DNA from: Euclidia mi
Taxonomy: Eukaryota; Arthropoda; Insecta; Lepidoptera; Erebidae
Reading direction: 5' to 3'
Length of the DNA stretch: 64,000 nt
Assembly (NCBI GenBank): GCA_944739405.2
Contig: OX123183.2
Location: 94,564,729-94,628,728 of the forward strand
The position numbers and the translations under genes are program-made. Of the stretch, positions 44,059 to 53,582 are shown one piece after another (the first letter of the stretch is position 1; each line of letters opens with the position of its first letter). The notes under the pieces were generated by a model, which saw only the letters and a program-made list of their open reading frames with translations, made no database searches and was not told where the DNA came from.

Positions 44059-47000
44059 TCAATGTATCAGGGCCATAAAGTCGAACAACTTTCTTGCATC
44101 ATCTGAACTCGGTTTAGCTAGTAATCGGTGGAATATACCTATGTCATTCTTGTTCAACTTTAGAGTCCTGAACAACCTGCTCCTATCAGCCTCATATCGG
44201 ACACATTCCATCAACAAGTGATGTATGTCCTCTATAACTCCACACACCTCACAGTTGGGAGAGGTATTCTTTTTCATCAAGAAGGCGAATTTATTACATG
44301 GAATGTGTCCAGATCTAAGTCTGTGAGCTGTAACTACCAATTTTCTGCTTAAGTTAATATTTATAAACCAGGGTACACGGGGAGGCTGACATTGTATGGT
44401 TTTATACCAGATGCCTTTTTCTACTGACATTTTGTCAAAGTGTTCCTTCCAATGATCATAACAAACATTTTTGAATTTAGGCAATATTTCCGAGTAGTCA
44501 AGCTTAATATTAGTTTCTTTGCCGTGTTTGGCTGCGTATTTCGCCAACATGTCAGCCTTCTCGTTACCCCGTATCCCAATATGCGATGGGACCCATTGCA
44601 ATCTCAGTTGAACACCTTTTTGATTAAGTTCGTCTATCTTAGAAAGAATGACATATGCTACCGAAGCACCTCTGTGTCCAGAGGCGCATCGAGCTATATG
44701 CTGTAGTGAACTTTTACTATCAGAAAAAATAACAATATTTCTGTCTTGACAATTTGTGACAAATTTCAATGCTTCTGAGATCGCAATGAGTTCCAGCGTC
44801 ATAATAGATGCAGGTTCACTTATTCTAAAGCAATTATTATTTGAGCTATCTATGTTAGGACAGGATATATAGTAAGCCGCTCCATGGCCATCTACACTCT
44901 TCGACCCATCTGTAAAAATAGTAAACCAACCATTATATTTTGTACATAATTCTTTGGTCACTTCGTGTTTTAGTGAATTACAATCATAAGACCCTTTCGG
45001 TAAATTTATAGCCTCTAAATCACAGTCAATTATCTCGTTCACATTAATGTTAGTGACCCATGTTCTTAGGGTGAACATAAATAAAGGGTTGGAAGACGCT
45101 ACCTCAATTTCTTTAACCTCGTTATATGCTAACGCTAATATAGGAATAACCTTATTGTGCCAGTAACTATTCTGTCGAAGAATATAGAGTTCATCCAATA
45201 GAGTATTTGTTATATTATTTTCTACGGATTTGGCTTTGAGACAAAACTTATAAGCTAAATATTTTCTTCGTATGTACAGCGGAACCACACACAGCTCACT
45301 CTCCATGACGTGTATCGGAGTGGATTTAACAAAACCTCCTATAATACGCAATGCTTGATTTTGTAACTTATTTAGCTTATCTAAGTGACATTTCGCACTC
45401 GCATCATATAAATAACAACTATAATCTATGCGACTTCTAATCAGAGCTATATAAATATGTCTTAAATGTTGAGGATGCAATCCCCAAGATCTACCCGCTA
45501 AAACTTTAAGTAAGTTAAGGTTTCTTTGAACTTTTTCAACGATTGTGTTAATATGTCTACTCCATCGTAAGGACCTGTCGAGCCATACACCTAAATATTT
45601 GTAACTGTCAACTATATCTAAATTATGATTATTTATTTTAATTTCTACCTTAGATCTTCTATAACCTCTGCTAAAAATACACACCTTAGATTTAGCAGCC
45701 GATAGTTCTAATCCTAACTCGTCTAACACATAGTACAGTCTATCTAGTGCTGTTTGAAGTGCTCGTTGGGTTTCTTTCAAATCTTTAGACGTTCGGTACA
45801 AGACAAAATCGTCTGCATATTGGCACATGGTAACATTCTGAATTTCATTGAAACACTTTATTGTAACGATGTTAAAAAGTATGGGTGATATTGGGTCGCC
45901 CTGAGCCAATCCTCTATCTGTATACCTTATAAAAAATTTGCTTTGATCCATTTCATCTTTTATCATAAGATGTCTTTCACTCAAAAAAGTCCATAAATAT
46001 TGGCAAAACTTTTTTCCAATCCCTATCTCATCTAAAGTGTTCACAAGTACATCTATTAACACATTGTTATAGGCATTCGTAACATCAAGAAAACAAGCTA
46101 CTGTTTGCGTTTTATGTGAAAATCCTGTGTATATTTGACTAACTAATTTAACTAAACTGTCCTGACAAGATTGGCCTCTCCTAAAACCAGAAGTATACTG
46201 AGATAACAACTTATTTTTTTCAATATACCACTCAAGCCGCTTTGTCAACATAGAGTGAAAGATTTTACATATGCAGGATATTAAGGAGATAGGTCTTAAT
46301 TTAATACTATTATTATCTGGTGAGGATTTTGGTATTGGTATTACTAATATATTCCGCCATTGTTTTGGGATAATCCCAGTGCTAAAAATAAGGTTGTACA
46401 ATTCCAATAAATAATTTCTGCTAATAGGAGACAAATAAAATATCAAAGAATATGTGATCCCGTCCGTCCCAGGCGCTGTGTCTTTTCGTTTAAAGCAATG
46501 AATCATTTCTTGTAAAGTAAACTTGCCCTCTAGTACTGTATTATTTGATTTAAATTGCTGGTGTTTTGGGTAGACGTAGTCCGGAGCGAGACTACACAGG
46601 AGTTGTAACTTGTGTTCATTTGACACAGATGCCCTGGGTGATACACGTCCCTTAATCCATCCCATACGTTTCCACATTTCAGCACTAGATGTTTTTTCAT
46701 TAACACTACTGCAGTAATTTTGCCAGTCTTTTAACTTCTCCTGACTTATAGCTTTTTTAGCAGCTTCTGTTTTGTGATCCAGCAAATTTAAATTATTTGG
46801 TGTGGGATTTTTCCTAAAATTCTTTAATGCTAATCTACGCTGTGCTACTAAATGAGACAGGGTAGGATTCCAGTAAGACTTTGGCCGAAAACCATTTGTC
46901 GGATTATTACAAATTTTATTAAAGGGTATATGTTCATCTGCAGCTTTATTCAATTGTTCTATAAAGTTATCATACAAGGATTGTACATTTCTTGGAACAA

Positions 47001-47865
47001 TAGTTTGTACCAAATAGTTTTCTAGAGTCTTACTGTACTCTGACCATTTCGCTACTTTGAAATTCCGTTTTTTAACTATACCATCCGGATTTAAGCACCT
47101 ATTACATTTGTATGAAATTTTTATAAACAAATGGTCACTTCCTAAATTCTCGTTTATAACTTTCCAGTCCAACAAGACACATAGATCGGAGGATACAAAT
47201 GTAATGTCAGGAGAAGTAGTTTGTGCAACTCCATCAACCAAAGTCACCCTTGTCATACTACCGTTATTAAGGGCAATAAACCCCGAGTCTAAAGCTGAAT
47301 CATATAGCTGTATTCCTCTTGCGTCAGTTTTGGAGGACCAACTTACATGGTGTCCATTAAAGTCTCCGGCAACAATACAATTGTTTGAAAATATTGAAAA
47401 TATTTGTTCCCAGTCAGAAAGAGAAGTGCGAACAGAAGAAGGGCAGTATATTAACACTATATTCTTAATTTCATAGCAATTTAAAAGTTTTAGGCTCATA
47501 ATTTCTATACCGGGATTACTGATATTGGTGTTACACTGTTGCACCTTTAAAGATTTATGTGTTAGAATAGCTAGCCCACCATAACCATCCAACCTATCCT
47601 TTCTAAAAGTATTATATCCACTTACATGTAAATGTTTATCCGGTTCCAACCAAGTTTCTGATACTAGTGCTATGTGTACTTTTTCTTGTGCAAGTAATGA
47701 TTCAAATTCATTACGTTTTGGCAACAAGCTACGTGCATTCCACTGTACAATACGAAGAGATAACTTATTTCTATTACAGTTAGCCATTGTTAAACATACA
47801 TATAATTTTCCCCCATACATCGTCACTTTCGAAAAATTTAAGGAATAATCTACTACATACTTCAA
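44059..47865 (-). CDS. I-clade ORF2: endonuclease, reverse transcriptase, RNase H
   Basis: 1268 codons, uninterrupted. Endonuclease at about 35-250: VQWNARSLLPKRNEF, LVSETWL, NCIVAGDFNGHHVSW, GSDHLFIKIS. RT at about 470-790: TAPGTDGITYSL, LRPISLISCICKIFHSML, ACFLDVTNAYNNV, QGDPISPILFNIV and CQYADDFVLYR (about 680). RNase H at about 980-1115: FTDGSKSVDGHG, LELIAISEAL, IFSDSKSSL, WVPSHIGIRGNEKADMLAKY, with all four acidic positions. C-terminal zinc site: CEVCGVIEDIHHLLMEC. The frame opens at 47865, but Met27 (47787) overlaps the ORF1 stop and is the likelier start. Confidence 0.95.
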   Translation of the reverse strand: MKYVVDYSLNFSKVTMYGGKLYVCLTMANCNRNKLSLRIVQWNARSLLPKRNEFESLLAQEKVHIALVSETWLEPDKHLHVSGYNTFRKDRLDGYGGLAILTHKSLKVQQCNTNISNPGIEIMSLKLLNCYEIKNIVLIYCPSSVRTSLSDWEQIFSIFSNNCIVAGDFNGHHVSWSSKTDARGIQLYDSALDSGFIALNNGSMTRVTLVDGVAQTTSPDITFVSSDLCVLLDWKVINENLGSDHLFIKISYKCNRCLNPDGIVKKRNFKVAKWSEYSKTLENYLVQTIVPRNVQSLYDNFIEQLNKAADEHIPFNKICNNPTNGFRPKSYWNPTLSHLVAQRRLALKNFRKNPTPNNLNLLDHKTEAAKKAISQEKLKDWQNYCSSVNEKTSSAEMWKRMGWIKGRVSPRASVSNEHKLQLLCSLAPDYVYPKHQQFKSNNTVLEGKFTLQEMIHCFKRKDTAPGTDGITYSLIFYLSPISRNYLLELYNLIFSTGIIPKQWRNILVIPIPKSSPDNNSIKLRPISLISCICKIFHSMLTKRLEWYIEKNKLLSQYTSGFRRGQSCQDSLVKLVSQIYTGFSHKTQTVACFLDVTNAYNNVLIDVLVNTLDEIGIGKKFCQYLWTFLSERHLMIKDEMDQSKFFIRYTDRGLAQGDPISPILFNIVTIKCFNEIQNVTMCQYADDFVLYRTSKDLKETQRALQTALDRLYYVLDELGLELSAAKSKVCIFSRGYRRSKVEIKINNHNLDIVDSYKYLGVWLDRSLRWSRHINTIVEKVQRNLNLLKVLAGRSWGLHPQHLRHIYIALIRSRIDYSCYLYDASAKCHLDKLNKLQNQALRIIGGFVKSTPIHVMESELCVVPLYIRRKYLAYKFCLKAKSVENNITNTLLDELYILRQNSYWHNKVIPILALAYNEVKEIEVASSNPLFMFTLRTWVTNINVNEIIDCDLEAINLPKGSYDCNSLKHEVTKELCTKYNGWFTIFTDGSKSVDGHGAAYYISCPNIDSSNNNCFRISEPASIMTLELIAISEALKFVTNCQDRNIVIFSDSKSSLQHIARCASGHRGASVAYVILSKIDELNQKGVQLRLQWVPSHIGIRGNEKADMLAKYAAKHGKETNIKLDYSEILPKFKNVCYDHWKEHFDKMSVEKGIWYKTIQCQPPRVPWFININLSRKLVVTAHRLRSGHIPCNKFAFLMKKNTSPNCEVCGVIEDIHHLLMECVRYEADRSRLFRTLKLNKNDIGIFHRLLAKPSSDDARKLFDFMALIH

Positions 47866-49309
47866 AGATAATTTTGACTAATTCCTGTATTTTCACATGC
47901 CAGGTAGTGTCGGAAAAACATACATCTTTTACTTTTTGATATATACTAATAAAATCTAGCTTAGAGCTTGTATTCACTGTCTCTGGCAGTTGGCCTTTAT
48001 CAGGTTCTTTGCATGTACTCGTAGTTTCTCTTTGTATATTACAGCTGTCTTTTTCTTTATTACTACTCACAGAACTAGTCTCAATTTGCTTCTTCCTCGG
48101 TATATATCTCTGTTGGTTGTTTTTCTTTCCTAAGGTATCTATATCTGTCATACTACTAGATGCAATACTTAAACTTTGAGTATTTGACTTTGTTGTCACC
48201 GCGTCCTTGTATGTTCTTATCTGTGTATGATTTACATTCTCATTTTCTACGTTTTCCGAGTTCGAGTTCGTCTGTGTGTTCGTTGTTGTGATGTTCAGTT
48301 GTTGCGTCCCTTTCTCTTTTAGATATAATTCCAATCCCTTTCTGTATGTACAATTTTCTTTGGTCATAATATCTCTAATTCTTTTTTCTTTCATAAAACT
48401 AGGGCACTTTTTATACATTGCCATGTGTGGTCCTTTACAGTTAACACACACATATTCATTTGTTTCGCAATTTGGATGTTGATTGCCACATTTGGGGCAT
48501 ATAGTTTTATTAGTTGGGCAGGATCTCGATAGGTGACCGAATTTCCAACATCTGGAACACTGAGACACTGGAAACGTATATGGTTCTACTTTAAACCTAC
48601 AACCGTAGCCGTATACATACGGTGGCAAAGTAGCACCTTTAAAACATATTCGAACTGTTTCCGAATCAATCCATTCTCCATTGTCTGATAGTTTTTTAAG
48701 CCGTTTAACTGATAAAATTTCATTCTCACAACTCACATTTTCCAAAATTTCTTTCTCATTTGTTTCCAAATCTACTTGCCTCAGAGTCCCATAGCATAGA
48801 TTGAGTTCATCAGTCAACTGTGTTCTATAACCTAGATTGGTCATCTTTTCACAATTCATCAACTTTGTAGCACTTTCTCTATTTTCAAAATGAATCAAAA
48901 CCCTGAATGCACTTTTATACACCATTTTAGTTATATTAGGAATATTACATGATCGTAACAGCTTCGCCATTCCAAATTGTTTCGGCAGAACTTCTTTTCC
49001 AGTCACACATATAATATGCTTCTCCTCTTCAGTATTCTTATCACCTTCCGTCACCAAACTACTGTTGACCGAGTTTTTCCTGTTCGGTCTTTTATGCCCC
49101 CTAACTACTGTTACAAAACCATCTTCCTCCACGACCTCCTCATCATCCTGCCGCCCTCTCTTCTCTACAACTCGTTGATCACCCTCTTCACTCTCCATCA
49201 TCTCCTCCATTACCGTCGTATTAAATGGTTGCTCACTTTCTATAACTATGTCCTGCGTTTCATTGTCACTTGAGTCACACATGCTCACATTATTACGTAT
49301 TTCATCCAT
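47780..49309 (-). CDS. I-clade ORF1: gag-like nucleic-acid-binding protein
   Basis: 509 codons. The N-terminus is acidic (EEMMESEEGDQRVVEKRG). The middle has an RNA-recognition-like fold region (KLLRSCNIPNITKMVYKSAF...) followed by three zinc knuckles: CSRCWKFGHLSRSC, CPKCGNQHPNC and CVNCKGPHMAMYKKC. The Ser/Thr/Asn-rich C-terminal half is likely disordered. Such proteins coat the element RNA. The stop TAA (47782-47780) lies 3 bases after the ATG of ORF2 Met27 in ATGGCTAA. Confidence 0.9.
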   Translation of the reverse strand: MDEIRNNVSMCDSSDNETQDIVIESEQPFNTTVMEEMMESEEGDQRVVEKRGRQDDEEVVEEDGFVTVVRGHKRPNRKNSVNSSLVTEGDKNTEEEKHIICVTGKEVLPKQFGMAKLLRSCNIPNITKMVYKSAFRVLIHFENRESATKLMNCEKMTNLGYRTQLTDELNLCYGTLRQVDLETNEKEILENVSCENEILSVKRLKKLSDNGEWIDSETVRICFKGATLPPYVYGYGCRFKVEPYTFPVSQCSRCWKFGHLSRSCPTNKTICPKCGNQHPNCETNEYVCVNCKGPHMAMYKKCPSFMKEKRIRDIMTKENCTYRKGLELYLKEKGTQQLNITTTNTQTNSNSENVENENVNHTQIRTYKDAVTTKSNTQSLSIASSSMTDIDTLGKKNNQQRYIPRKKQIETSSVSSNKEKDSCNIQRETTSTCKEPDKGQLPETVNTSSKLDFISIYQKVKDVCFSDTTWHVKIQELVKIIFEVCSRLFLKFFESDDVWGKIICMFNNG

Positions 49310-49423
49310 TTAGCATTAACATAATTATTAAGTGGGTAGTCTTAAAAAAACCGCGCGATAGTAATATTACGGTCCGACGTTACAAACGTGTGCGTCCGAC
49401 TCGACTGCTCACGCGCAACTGAT
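49310..49423 (-). promoter_or_regulatory. I-clade 5' UTR with initiator-like start
   Basis: 114 bp between the target duplication and ORF1. The TCAGTT at the first bases fits an arthropod Inr (TCAGTY), and a GGACG word about 24 bases downstream of the Inr A is DPE-like but a few bases early. The promoter role is inferred. Confidence 0.45.
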
Positions 49424-49646
49424 GTAATCTTGCGTTATAATCGTCTAACAACTTATGAAAATCTGTTCGAATACTATCTACTGTTGTACAATAACTGAGA
49501 AATGCTTCGCTATTACTGTCAGACATCGATGCTGTTTTTGATCTTTCATAGATATTTTGAATGCGCTCAAATAAAATATTGCGTTTTGCTTCTAAGATTG
49601 TCATCTCTTTGTCTTCCGACACGCGTGACTTCTTTTGTTGTGACAT
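49424..49646 (-). pseudogene. gag: BEL-2 gag N-terminal part, cut by the LINE
   Basis: Starts ATG at 49646 (MSQQKKSRVSEDKEMTILEA) and runs in frame to the insertion site; the same frame resumes at 43954. A predicted helical region, typical of BEL gag N-termini, precedes the break. It is the piece separated from 42133-43954 by the nested element. Confidence 0.85.
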
Positions 49647-49972
49647 GCTTACGTAAGTATAAGCTAATGAGAACGAAACAAAATAAGAATATCTAATGTA
49701 TCTATTATTTTACCTAAGTAGGCAACACTTTAGAGCTGAGGAAATAAAAGTTGATTGAAATATGAGATTTATAAGACAACTATGATAGTTGCAGAAATAA
49801 TAATTTAATAAGTAGGTAGCTACATAAAAGTTTACCTACTGATGCGGGCGGAAATAACCATGTGACGGTTATATGAATATATTAGGAGTATAGCTAGGTG
49901 CTATAACTGCCTAGGTATAGCGGTATAACGTATAAAACGTAAATGAATCCGACTCGTATGGATCAAAAAAAA
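49647..49972 (-). other. BEL-2 5' leader
   Basis: Noncoding 326 bp. Just inside the 5' LTR the minus strand reads a T run and then TGATCCATACGAGTCGGATT, a possible tRNA primer site that I cannot assign. Confidence 0.5.
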
Positions 49973-50507
49973 TGGTATGGCGTGGTGCCGAAACCGATTA
50001 GGGTAGGGTTCTAGGCGACTTGGAAGGGAAATGGACTGTATACAAAGGATAGCGGGTTCTTAGCCGCCTAGAAAGGAATAAGGGAAGAGGAGATGGATAC
50101 GGGAGGAGGTGATTGAGTGGGTATAGGCTATTTTAAGGATGGAAGGCACTTACCTTATACAGCCTTGGTGGTTTCGTGATACAGCTGCTTGTTTTCACTT
50201 CACTCACGAGCGGGTTTTCCTTGGTGGAAGCGGTGATAAACACATACGGGAGCGGCGCGGTACGAACGAGACGGCGATACAGCGGTGCGGCGCGGAGCGG
50301 TATCGAGACGGCGTTCTTAGCGAGCGGAATATTCGAGACTGTCCCTCGCGTTCACGATCGCGTCGACGAAATCAGGCGCAAGGCAGTGCCTCTTCCAGGG
50401 AGAGGGAAAGAGAGGGACGGAAATATGATATCGCTCGCACTAGACAAGCGTGGAACGATTCATGTTGATGCGATTAGTTGTAGATAGGAAGGTAGATGGC
50501 GCTACCA
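49973..50507 (-). repeat. BEL-2 5' LTR
   Basis: 535 bp, mate of 40165-40699, followed by CTGAG. Confidence 0.95.
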
Positions 50508-50524
50508 CTGAGTATTTATAGCTA

Positions 50525-51548
50525 TCTATATACATTATAATAAAGCGGAAGAGTTTGTTTGTTTGAACGCGCTAATCTCTGAAAAATCCTTTTTGTATAC
50601 GATAGCCCAGTTATTCCGGAAGGCTATAGGCTATATAACATAACGCTTCGACCCTTTGGGGCCGGGCAAAAGGCTAAAAAGGCTAAAAGATAATGTCGGC
50701 TAATCTCAGGAACTAGCAGTCGGATTTTAAAAATTGTTATTGCCTATGATAGCCCAATTACTCCGAAAGGCTATAAGGCTATATAAAATTACATCACAAC
50801 TTTTAGGGGCCAGATAAAAATAATAAAATGGTCAAACAAGAAGGGGGAGGGTTGGGTCAAAGGCAAAAAGAGGCTAAACGAATAGGAAACAATCTATATG
50901 GGTATCGTTTTCGAGATTTTCGTGACGCTGATTAATAATATGAAATTTATTTAATGATCCAAGATGGCGGACGGTAAATCAAAGATGGCGGATGAGAAAA
51001 TTAAAAAAATCAATATGGGTATCGCCTTCGATATTTTAAGGGGTGGGGAATCGAAATACAACATATATTTCGTGATCAAAGATGGCGGTTGGGTTTTTTT
51101 TTTAAGTCGATATGAGTATCGTCTCCGATATTTTAAGGAATGGGAAATTCAAAAACACCATCTATTTCGTAATCAAAGATGGCGGATGGGACTTTTTTTA
51201 AATCAATATGGGTTTCGTCTCCAATATTTAAAGGGATGTGGATTCCAAATCCAACATCTATTTCGTGATCAAAGATGGCGGTCGGGAAATAAAAGAAGGC
51301 GGATGAAAAAAAAATTTAAGTCAATATGGGTATCCTATCCGATGTTTTAAGCTATGAGGAATGCAAATACAACATCTATTTCGTGATCAAAGATGGCAAA
51401 TGGGAAATCGAAGATGGCGGATGGAAAATCAAAGGTGGCGGATGGCTTTGATAACTTTGTTAAGAATTTCCTGGAAAAGTAGTTGGAAAGAAAAGGAGCT
51501 AGAAAGAAAACCTTAAAAAGGCTATACGGAGTTCGCTGGGTCAGCTAG
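50525..51548 (+). mobile_element. Helitron-like element with AAGATGGCGG minisatellite
   Basis: The 5' end is A|TCTATATACATTATAATAAA followed by GTTTGTTTGAACGCGCTAAT and two copies of GATAGCCCAxTTAnTCCGnAAGGCTAT. The 3' end is GAGTTCGCTGGGTCAG then CTAG|T. The interior (50955-51445) repeats ATCAAAGATGGCGG at least seven times with spacers that hold TTTCGTGATC. No Rep/helicase ORF is present. Confidence 0.6.
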
Positions 51549-52049
51549 TTTTAGATAAAACATTGATAATCTTAATTTGAATCCAAACTCTTTCGAATTA
51601 ACTATAACTCAGAACAAATGTGTTTTTTTCAAAAGCTGTTCCAAACTCCTCTTAGATAAATAATTGGTCTAGCCGCGCTCTACAAGATAGCGCATGCGTA
51701 CTTGTAAAATGCGGCTAAAAATAGTCGGACCAAATGGGCCGACCCGAGCCAGTCACACTGACAGCCAGGCGTATGTAAACACACACTGCTGTAAAAAGTT
51801 GCCGCATTCACGGAGGTCTTGTATTCAGGTAGTGCTCTATCTAGTACAGAGAGGTTGGATAATATATATAGTCTAAGATCTAGTAGAACTCAGCGAGACC
51901 AATTATTTATCTATGCTCCTTCTATTATAAAATTACAAAGCATCGAACACCAAAAGAATCAAAAAGTCACTCAGAAATTGGTGTCAAATAATAATAATCT
52001 ATTACAACAAAATATAATTCGTTTATATTTATGTCGTCTAATGGCAGAA

Positions 52050-53041
52050 CATAGCTCGGATTATAGTTCTTAGAGAGCAAGGCTACGGTATACGAGAAAT
52101 ATCTCGGGAATTAAATATATCTCGAAACACAGTGAGAACCTGGATCAGACGATATGAAGAAGAGGGTACCCTGGAAGATAGACGACGACATAATCATGGC
52201 GTTCGTCAAATCACGAATCAACAGAAAACCGACATGCGTCATCATTACGAGGAACATCCTTTTACTCCCACTCGGTATTTTGTGGTACGTTACGACGTTT
52301 GTCTACAAACAATAAGAAATCATTTGCACTCTAATAGACACCACGTTAAGAAAGTTGACTTATCAGATGCACACAAACTTGCAAGATTAAATTTTGCACG
52401 TCAATATTTAAACTTTGACTGGACTAACACTTTATTTTCAGACGAAAAATCTTTTAGATCTTCTCAGCACGGTCTCATAAACTTGTGGCGTTACAACAAT
52501 AGATGAAACGCCTAGGATCACGTAGTGCCAAATCAATTATCTGGCTGAATCTCAGCTAACATGTGGGTCTGGATGGGAACCGGAGGTGTAGGCGAGCTTG
52601 TTCAGATTTCTTCTCATGCGAATGCAATGGGTTATGTGGATTTGTTAGAAGAATCTATGTTACCAACAGTGCGAACGGTTTACCCGCGAGAAGAATTTCC
52701 AAGCTTTTATTATGTTCACGATAACTGCAGAGTGCATACGGCCAGAGTTGTATCTAACTGGTTTAGCCAACATCCAGAAGTTACGCTAATTCCCTGGCCG
52801 TTTAAATCCCCGGACTTAAATCCAATATAAAAATTTATGGGGTTTAATGGTCCAAATGTGGGATAACAGACACGAGAGGACACAGCAAGCAATTCAACAA
52901 CATTGCAATGAAATTTGGGAGTATATGAGAGGAAGTGATGAAGAATATTTGCAGTCGCCTAGTTGGATCAATGCGTTCGAGACTATTGGCTGTTATTGCA
53001 AGCAATGGTGGTTACACTCGATATTGACTGTTGCTAAATAA
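52050..53041 (+). pseudogene. Tc1-like transposase, decayed
   Basis: An N-terminal helix-turn-helix is readable (EQGYGIREISRELNISRNTV, then WIRRYEEEGTLEDR). Catalytic core: FSDEKSF (first Asp) and YVHDNCRVHTARVV (second Asp), then PWPFKSPDLNPI. The third acidic position is a TAA stop at 52828 in place of the expected Glu codon, and an extra A shifts the frame right after it. The 35 residues between second Asp and this position are one more than classic Tc1. Stops at 52504, 52513 and about 52546 also interrupt it. No TIRs were found. Confidence 0.8.
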
Positions 53042-53099
53042 TAATGTGTTAACAATATAATTTTTATATTTTTTAAGCCTTTTAATTACCCATATCATA

Positions 53100-53582
53100 T
53101 TGTTGCCTTAACGCAAACAAAATTTTGTGAAGATGTATGCAAAGACGGCGGAATCTCGTTTGTAGCATATTTAAACTGAACACAATATATATAATTGATT
53201 GGGCTGACTGATTCATCAATTTATGGAAATTCCACCTCTAAAGGGGTAAAATAAGGGATAAACGATTGTATGGAAATCCGTCATTTTTAAAGTTGGAAGC
53301 ACGAATTTTATGTTTTTGGTTAGAAATAAGTAAACACGCAATTTAGAAGTTTTGATAATCCAACCCCTAAGATATTATAGTAGGGGTTAGAAGTTTGTAT
53401 GGGAGGTCCGTCATTTTTAAAGATAGGAGCATGATTTCGTGTGCAAACTTCTGGTTAAAATTAAAATATACGTGTTTCAGCGTTTTTTTTTTAATCTACC
53501 CCCTAAGAGGGTGAAATAGAGGTTGAATGTTTATAATTGAAAGTCCGTCATTCGCGCGAGCGAAGCCGCGGGCAACTGCTAG
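53100..53582 (+). mobile_element. Helitron-like 3' end
   Basis: GATTGGGCTGACTGATTCAT, repeated AAATCCGTCATTTTTAAAG blocks, and the end GAGCGAAGCCGCGGGCAACT with CTAG|T at 53579-53583. The same GAAGCCGCGGGC end occurs at 33893. The 5' side is not resolved. Confidence 0.55.

Larger units (their letters stand above)
43955..49423 (-). mobile_element. Full-length I-clade non-LTR retrotransposon
   Basis: 5469 bp with two open ORFs, a poly(A) tail (T run from 43955) and an 11-bp target duplication. ORF2 has endonuclease, RT and RNase H, the set that defines the I superfamily. The minus-strand 5' end is ATCAGTTGCGCGTGAGC, with a TCAGTT initiator-like start as used by internal promoters of I/Jockey elements. 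Nothing visible disables it, so it may be recently active. Confidence 0.93.
40165..50507 (-). mobile_element. BEL-2: deleted BEL/Pao element hosting a nested LINE
   Basis: LTRs of 535 bp at 40165-40699 and 49973-50507 (TGGTA...TACCA) show no difference that I can see. The 5-bp duplication CTGAG is at 40160-40164 and 50508-50512. The internal part on the minus strand has gag-protease split by an I-clade LINE and a pol lacking most of RT and integrase. Without the LINE and its duplication it would be about 4.9 kb, well short of BEL-1 (7.6 kb). It was mobilised in trans or was deleted after insertion. Confidence 0.93.
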
